Below, one piece after another: positions 60,765 through 64,000 of a stretch of DNA of 64,000 bases; the stretch's first letter is position 1; every line of letters begins with the position of its first letter. Made by a program: the position numbers and the translations under genes. Source of the stretch: an uncultured SAR116 cluster alpha proteobacterium (GTDB taxonomy: Bacteria; Pseudomonadota; Alphaproteobacteria; Puniceispirillales; Puniceispirillaceae); contig CACOCY010000005.1 in the NCBI GenBank assembly GCA_902625725.1, forward strand, positions 1 to 64,000, given 5' to 3'. Under the pieces are notes generated by a model, which did no database searches, was not told the origin of the DNA, and saw only the letters and a program-made list of their open reading frames with translations.

Positions 60765-61574
60765 TTAAGCATTTTTGAAAATTAAATTTTTTGAGATGGT
60801 AAATAAAAACAATATAAGTGAGGCAACAATAATGCTAGGGCCTGCCGGTATATCAAATTCCAAAGAGCCAAAAAGTCCAAATAGGACTGAGCTAATACCG
60901 AAAAGTATTGATATAATGGCCATTTGTTCAGGGCTAGTGGAAAAATGACGTGCTGATGCAGCAGGGATAATCAATAATGCTGTCAGTAGCATGACACCGA
61001 CGATTTTCATAGAAATAGCTATAACTAATGCTAACATGATCATAAAGAAAAAGTTAGAACGATGGGGGTTTAATCCTTCTGCTTCTGCAATTTCTGGGCT
61101 GACTGTGGCAGCAAACAGCTTTTTCCAAATCAGAATGAGGCAAAACAAAATTAATAAACCACCAGCCCAAATAATAAAAATATCTTGTTTTGTAATGGAT
61201 AGTATATCTCCAAATAAAAAACCCATTAAATCTACCCTTACCCAGGTCATAAATGAAAGAGCGATTAGTCCAAGCGCAATAGTAGAATGGGCCAGCAATC
61301 CAAGCAAAGTATCGGATGACAATTTTTGACCTTTTTGCAAAAATAATAGAGCAAACGCCACAAATATGCTTGTTATGAAGACGGAGAGGGTGATATTTAT
61401 TTGTAAAAGCAATGCTATAGCTACGCCTAAAAGGGCAGAATGTGAAAGAGTATCTCCGAAATAAGCTAATCTGCGCCATACAACGAAGCATCCAAGTGGC
61501 CCTACAACTGTGGCAACACCAACTCCTCCTATGATTGAACGCATAAAAAAATCTTCAAGCATGCTTTTATCCAA
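60765..61574 (-). CDS. znuB: zinc ABC transporter permease
   Basis: 269 residues, about eight hydrophobic helices, ABC-3 family. GCFVVWRRLAYFGDTLSHSALLG is the family signature with the coupling helix; the second half has LTALLIIPAASARHFSTSPEQ. With ZnuC and ZnuA it forms the high-affinity zinc importer. An 87-base gap separates it from znuC. Confidence 0.94.
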   Translation of the reverse strand: MDKSMLEDFFMRSIIGGVGVATVVGPLGCFVVWRRLAYFGDTLSHSALLGVAIALLLQINITLSVFITSIFVAFALLFLQKGQKLSSDTLLGLLAHSTIALGLIALSFMTWVRVDLMGFLFGDILSITKQDIFIIWAGGLLILFCLILIWKKLFAATVSPEIAEAEGLNPHRSNFFFMIMLALVIAISMKIVGVMLLTALLIIPAASARHFSTSPEQMAIISILFGISSVLFGLFGSLEFDIPAGPSIIVASLILFLFTISKNLIFKNA

Positions 61575-61661
61575 TAATAAATGTGTCTATATTAAGCCAT
61601 AAAAATACTTGATATCTGCAAGGTAAGTGATTTTCGGACACTTGAGTAGTTTCTCTAAAAA

Positions 61662-62408
61662 TCATTTTTTTATACTGCCATCCATCAAATGTTCGTGGTC
61701 ATGATTATGCTGATAAATAGCCAAATTTGTAGCCATTCTCTCACCAAAAAGGTCTTTAAATTCAGGGCTAGTTGTGACAAAGCTTGGTGTTCCTGAACAG
61801 CAAATGTGACCGTTTAAACAGATAACTTTGTCTGTCGTAGACATTACCATATGTAAGTCATGGGATATTAGCAATATGCCACATTTTAATTTAGTTCGTG
61901 TTTCTTCAATCAAATTGTAAATTGCATCTTCGCCTTTATAATCTACCCCCTGTACTGGTTCATCTAAAACTAAAAATTCTGGCGATAATGCAATTGCCCT
62001 TGCGACCATAACACGTTGTAATTCCCCACCAGAAAGCACACGTATTTCCTTATCAGAAAGATGTAATGTATTTGTTAACGACAACGCAAATTCAATTTCT
62101 TTATCCGAAATTTTATTTGTCAGCGAAACGAATCGTTTAACTTTTATAGGAACAGTCCAATCGATTTGTAGTTTTTGAGGCACATACCCAATTCGTAAAT
62201 TGTTTTTTCGACTTGTTGTTCCCTCGTTTATACCTAAAAGACCAAGAGCCATTTTAGCGGTTGTTGTTTTCCCTGAGCCGTTTGGCCCTATTAATGTGAC
62301 AATTTCCCCGCTATTTACACTCATTGTAATGCCTCTCACGAGCCATTTTCTATCTCTTCTGACACCAGCATTGGTTAATGTTATAAGTGCATTTTCTTTT
62401 TTTTGCAT
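61662..62408 (-). CDS. znuC: zinc ABC transporter ATP-binding protein
   Basis: About 248 residues from ATG 62408 (MQKKENALITL); a GTG at 62423 is the alternative. Walker A GPNGSGKTT, signature LSGGELQRVMVARA, Walker B FLVLDEPVQGVD, and H-loop LLISHDLHMV are all present. It ends with HNHDHEHL, a short histidine-rich tail. The transcript start is probably under the Zur-type palindrome at 62452-62468. Confidence 0.94.
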   Translation of the reverse strand: MQKKENALITLTNAGVRRDRKWLVRGITMSVNSGEIVTLIGPNGSGKTTTAKMALGLLGINEGTTSRKNNLRIGYVPQKLQIDWTVPIKVKRFVSLTNKISDKEIEFALSLTNTLHLSDKEIRVLSGGELQRVMVARAIALSPEFLVLDEPVQGVDYKGEDAIYNLIEETRTKLKCGILLISHDLHMVMSTTDKVICLNGHICCSGTPSFVTTSPEFKDLFGERMATNLAIYQHNHDHEHLMDGSIKK

Positions 62409-62434
62409 TTTCTTTTTTGACACAGGTTATTTCA

Positions 62435-62468
62435 TTGATAAAGTAATAAAAATGTTATATTATAACAT
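62435..62468 (+). promoter_or_regulatory. Zur-type operator over the znuA / znuC promoters
   Basis: ATGTTATATTATAACAT (62452-62468) is a perfect 8-1-8 palindrome matching alphaproteobacterial Zur boxes (TGTTATA...TATAACA). It overlaps a znuA promoter: TTGATA (62435-62440), 17 bases, TATTAT (62458-62463). On the other strand TATAAT (62464-62459) could serve znuC with TTTTCT (62487-62482), a weak -35. Zur-zinc binding would block both directions. Confidence 0.8.
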
Positions 62469-62505
62469 AACATTTAAGTCTAGAAAATATTCCAAGGAAA
62501 TCATC

Positions 62506-63618
62506 ATGCGTATAAACAAATTTATATTAATGGCATCGACTGCTTTTGCAACAAGCATCTCCGCAGCTCAAGCCGAAATTAGCGTTATAGCCTCTATAAA
62601 GCCTGTTCACTCCCTCGTTGCGGGTGTTATGGAGGGGGTGAGTTCACCAAACATCATTGTAGATGGCGCTGGGTCTCCACACTCATATTCTTTAAAGCCA
62701 TCGCAGGCAAAGGAATTGCAGGAAGCTAACGCTGTTTTTTGGTTTGGTAGAGATCTAGAGACGTTCCTTGAAAAACCAATTGAAGCGCTTTCTACAAATG
62801 CAAATGTTGTAAAACTTTTAGACACAGAAGGCTTATTAAAGTTGGAATTTCGCGAAGGTGGCCCATTCTCTGAACATGACCATGACGACCATGACGACCA
62901 TGATGACCATGACAATCATAAAGACCATGACGACCATGACGACCATGACGATCATAAAGACCATGACGACCATGACGACCACGATGACCATGATGATCAT
63001 AAAGACCATAACGACCATGACGACCATGATGACCATGATGACCATGACGACCATGATGATCATAAAGACCATGACGACCACGATCATCACGACCATGGCG
63101 AACATGATCCACATGTCTGGTTAGACCCAAAAAATGCGTCTATTTTAGTAGACAAAATAGCAGACGAATTATCCTCAATTGACCCATCTAACGCCACAAC
63201 ATACGCAAATAATGCCAAAAAACTCCAAGAGGATTTGAATCAACTAGTAGAAGAGATCACTGTCGAATTAAAACCACTCAGTAACGAGGGTTATATCGTC
63301 TTTCACGATGCATATCAGTATTTTGAAAAACGCTTTGGCGTTTCGGCTATTGGCTCCGTTACAGTATCTCCAGAAATATTGCCTGGAGTAGAAAGAACAA
63401 AAGAATTGAGGGAAAAAATTGTGAGCTTGGAGGCAAGTTGTGTATTTTCTGAACCTCAATTTGAGCCAAAGATTGTAAGCACATTAGTTGAGGGAACAAA
63501 GGTTGGAACGGGTGTCTTGGATCCTCTGGGTGCCTCGATTAAAAATGGTCCTGATTTATATTTCAAACTAATTAGAAATATGGCCTCTTCACTGAAGAAT
63601 TGTCTGTCAAAAACTTAA
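62506..63618 (+). CDS. znuA: zinc ABC transporter periplasmic binding protein with very long His/Asp tract
   Basis: 370 residues from ATG 62506, AAGGA upstream; signal peptide MRINKFILMASTAFATSISAAQAE. GSPHSYSLKPSQAKEL holds the first zinc ligand, DPHVWLDPKNA the second histidine region, FHDAYQYFEKRF the third. Residues about 123-203 form a tract of Asp-Asp-His repeats (some Lys-Asp-His, Asn-Asp-His) with about 28 histidines, far longer than the loop in most ZnuA. It is coded by a near-tandem 9-base unit (gacgaccat). The rest of the protein is normal. Confidence 0.95.
   Translation: MRINKFILMASTAFATSISAAQAEISVIASIKPVHSLVAGVMEGVSSPNIIVDGAGSPHSYSLKPSQAKELQEANAVFWFGRDLETFLEKPIEALSTNANVVKLLDTEGLLKLEFREGGPFSEHDHDDHDDHDDHDNHKDHDDHDDHDDHKDHDDHDDHDDHDDHKDHNDHDDHDDHDDHDDHDDHKDHDDHDHHDHGEHDPHVWLDPKNASILVDKIADELSSIDPSNATTYANNAKKLQEDLNQLVEEITVELKPLSNEGYIVFHDAYQYFEKRFGVSAIGSVTVSPEILPGVERTKELREKIVSLEASCVFSEPQFEPKIVSTLVEGTKVGTGVLDPLGASIKNGPDLYFKLIRNMASSLKNCLSKT
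62872..63114 (+). repeat. near-tandem 9-base repeat coding the ZnuA His/Asp tract
   Basis: About 24-27 copies of variants of GACGACCAT (gatgatcat, aaagaccat, aataatcat-like). Period three codons in frame, no spacer sequence, so not a CRISPR. Several third-position changes (GAC/GAT, CAT/CAC) show it is not a recent single expansion throughout. Confidence 0.9.
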
Positions 63619-63641
63619 TAAATTTAGGCACAGATAGTAAT

Positions 63642-64000
63642 TTAAAAAAAGTGCTGCATGTTAACTGTTTCTCCAGTTGCAGCACTTTTTTGTGCTGCGA
63701 GAGCTATTTTTACTGCAGCATATCCGTCTTTTAAATTCACGGCAGGTTCCAATTTTTCTGTCAGCATTTTTACAAATTCTTTATGTTGAAAGTACGTAGC
63801 ACCATTATGGTCCCCAACATCTAATAAAACCTTATCTACTGGTACATCCAAAAATTTGACCGTTTCTCCATTGCGAGGGGATATAACAACTTGTGGTATG
63901 GGTTGGGTATAATTTTTTTGTTTCCAGAAACGCCTCGGGCCAGGCACTAGTGCCTCGATTTTGCCTGATTTTCCTAAAACAGATATTTCTTCTTGAAAGC
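63642..64000 (-). CDS. Gfo/Idh/MocA-type oxidoreductase, C-terminal part only
   Basis: The frame runs off the right edge; about 119 residues are visible. FQEEISVLGKSGKIEALVPG, then HFKEFVKM-like QHKEFVKMLTEKLEPAVNLKDG and YAAVKIALAAQKSAATGETV match the C-terminal half of NAD-dependent sugar/inositol dehydrogenases. The NAD-binding half is outside the window, so substrate cannot be judged. Converges on znuA. Confidence 0.75.
   Translation of the reverse strand, partial: FQEEISVLGKSGKIEALVPGPRRFWKQKNYTQPIPQVVISPRNGETVKFLDVPVDKVLLDVGDHNGATYFQHKEFVKMLTEKLEPAVNLKDGYAAVKIALAAQKSAATGETVNMQHFF
63644..63691. terminator. bidirectional terminator between znuA and the oxidoreductase
   Basis: A7, GTGCTGC (63651-63657), ATGTT, inner stem AACTG-TTTCTC-CAGTT (63663-63678), GCAGCAC (63679-63685), T6. 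A-run and T-run flank the stem, so it can act on both strands: after znuA on +, and after the oxidoreductase stop on -. Its stem lies in the last codons of the oxidoreductase. Confidence 0.85.

Noticed and set aside
62872-63114. Possible CRISPR or tandem-repeat array
   Set aside because: Period is 9 bases in frame with codons and there are no unique spacers.
62792-63130. Long open frames on both strands through the ZnuA repeat (Met/Val-rich and His/Gly-rich readings)
   Set aside because: They arise only because the 9-base repeat lacks stops in all frames. ZnuA has signal peptide, conserved ends and ribosome site.

Overview
The window reads as ordinary chromosome from a low-GC alphaproteobacterium, probably a free-living marine type; a SAR116- or AEGEAN-169-like lineage would fit, but that placement is inference. 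Supporting markers are the aerobic cobaltochelatase pair cobS-cobT followed by a J-domain gene and bolA, a two-domain 370-residue dCTP deaminase, a class I lysyl-tRNA synthetase, HIG1 protein + cob(I)alamin adenosyltransferase + etfBA, and the alphaproteobacterial families DUF1178, DUF1289, DUF2889 and DUF4167. Genes are dense and base composition looks uniform. I saw no rRNA, tRNA, insertion sequence, prophage or CRISPR array.

Layout. 1-3980: end of a DUF3426-like membrane protein, lysA, a tiny LptM-like lipoprotein, argH and a Tat-type TlpA-like thioredoxin. 4036-7905: etfA/etfB, adenosyltransferase, HIG1 protein, folD, YggT. 8140-10686: acs, recX. 10795-16716: ABC-2 permease, dcd, argD-argF, hslO and a conserved lipoprotein. 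16729-20430: trkH, folE, a 37-residue lipoprotein, a DJ-1-like protein without the cysteine, DUF1289. 20761-29500: aspS, ctaA, groESL with a heat-shock-like promoter and a strong terminator, lysS-pyrD, rpmB. 29530-37092: cobT-cobS, J-protein, bolA, DUF2889, corC-aroB-aroK with overlapping ends. 37309-40672: a tiny membrane peptide, a 734-residue secreted solenoid-like protein of unknown function, and xerD. 40716-50032: nitrilase-family amidase, grxC, NDUFAF5-like methyltransferase, mutT-argJ-ppiC, secA, DUF1178, ubiG. 50132-57820: lysC, RodZ-like protein, ispG, hisS, prfA, prmC, DUF4167. 57876-64000: MOSC protein, M23 peptidase, then the zinc module zur-znuB-znuC facing znuA across a perfect Zur-type palindrome, and the end of a Gfo/Idh oxidoreductase.

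Functionally the window covers arginine synthesis (argH, argD, argF, argJ), lysine/aspartate-family synthesis (lysC, lysA), the shikimate route (aroK, aroB), one-carbon and pterin steps (folD, folE), protein synthesis and folding (aspS, lysS, hisS, prfA, prmC, rpmB, groESL, hslO, ppiC, secA), heme A and ubiquinone (ctaA, ubiG), and zinc uptake. The least explained parts are the small-membrane-peptide/solenoid pair beside xerD, several very short lipoproteins, the cysteine-less DJ-1-like protein, and the long Asp-Asp-His tract in ZnuA. I found no obvious new defence or mobile system.
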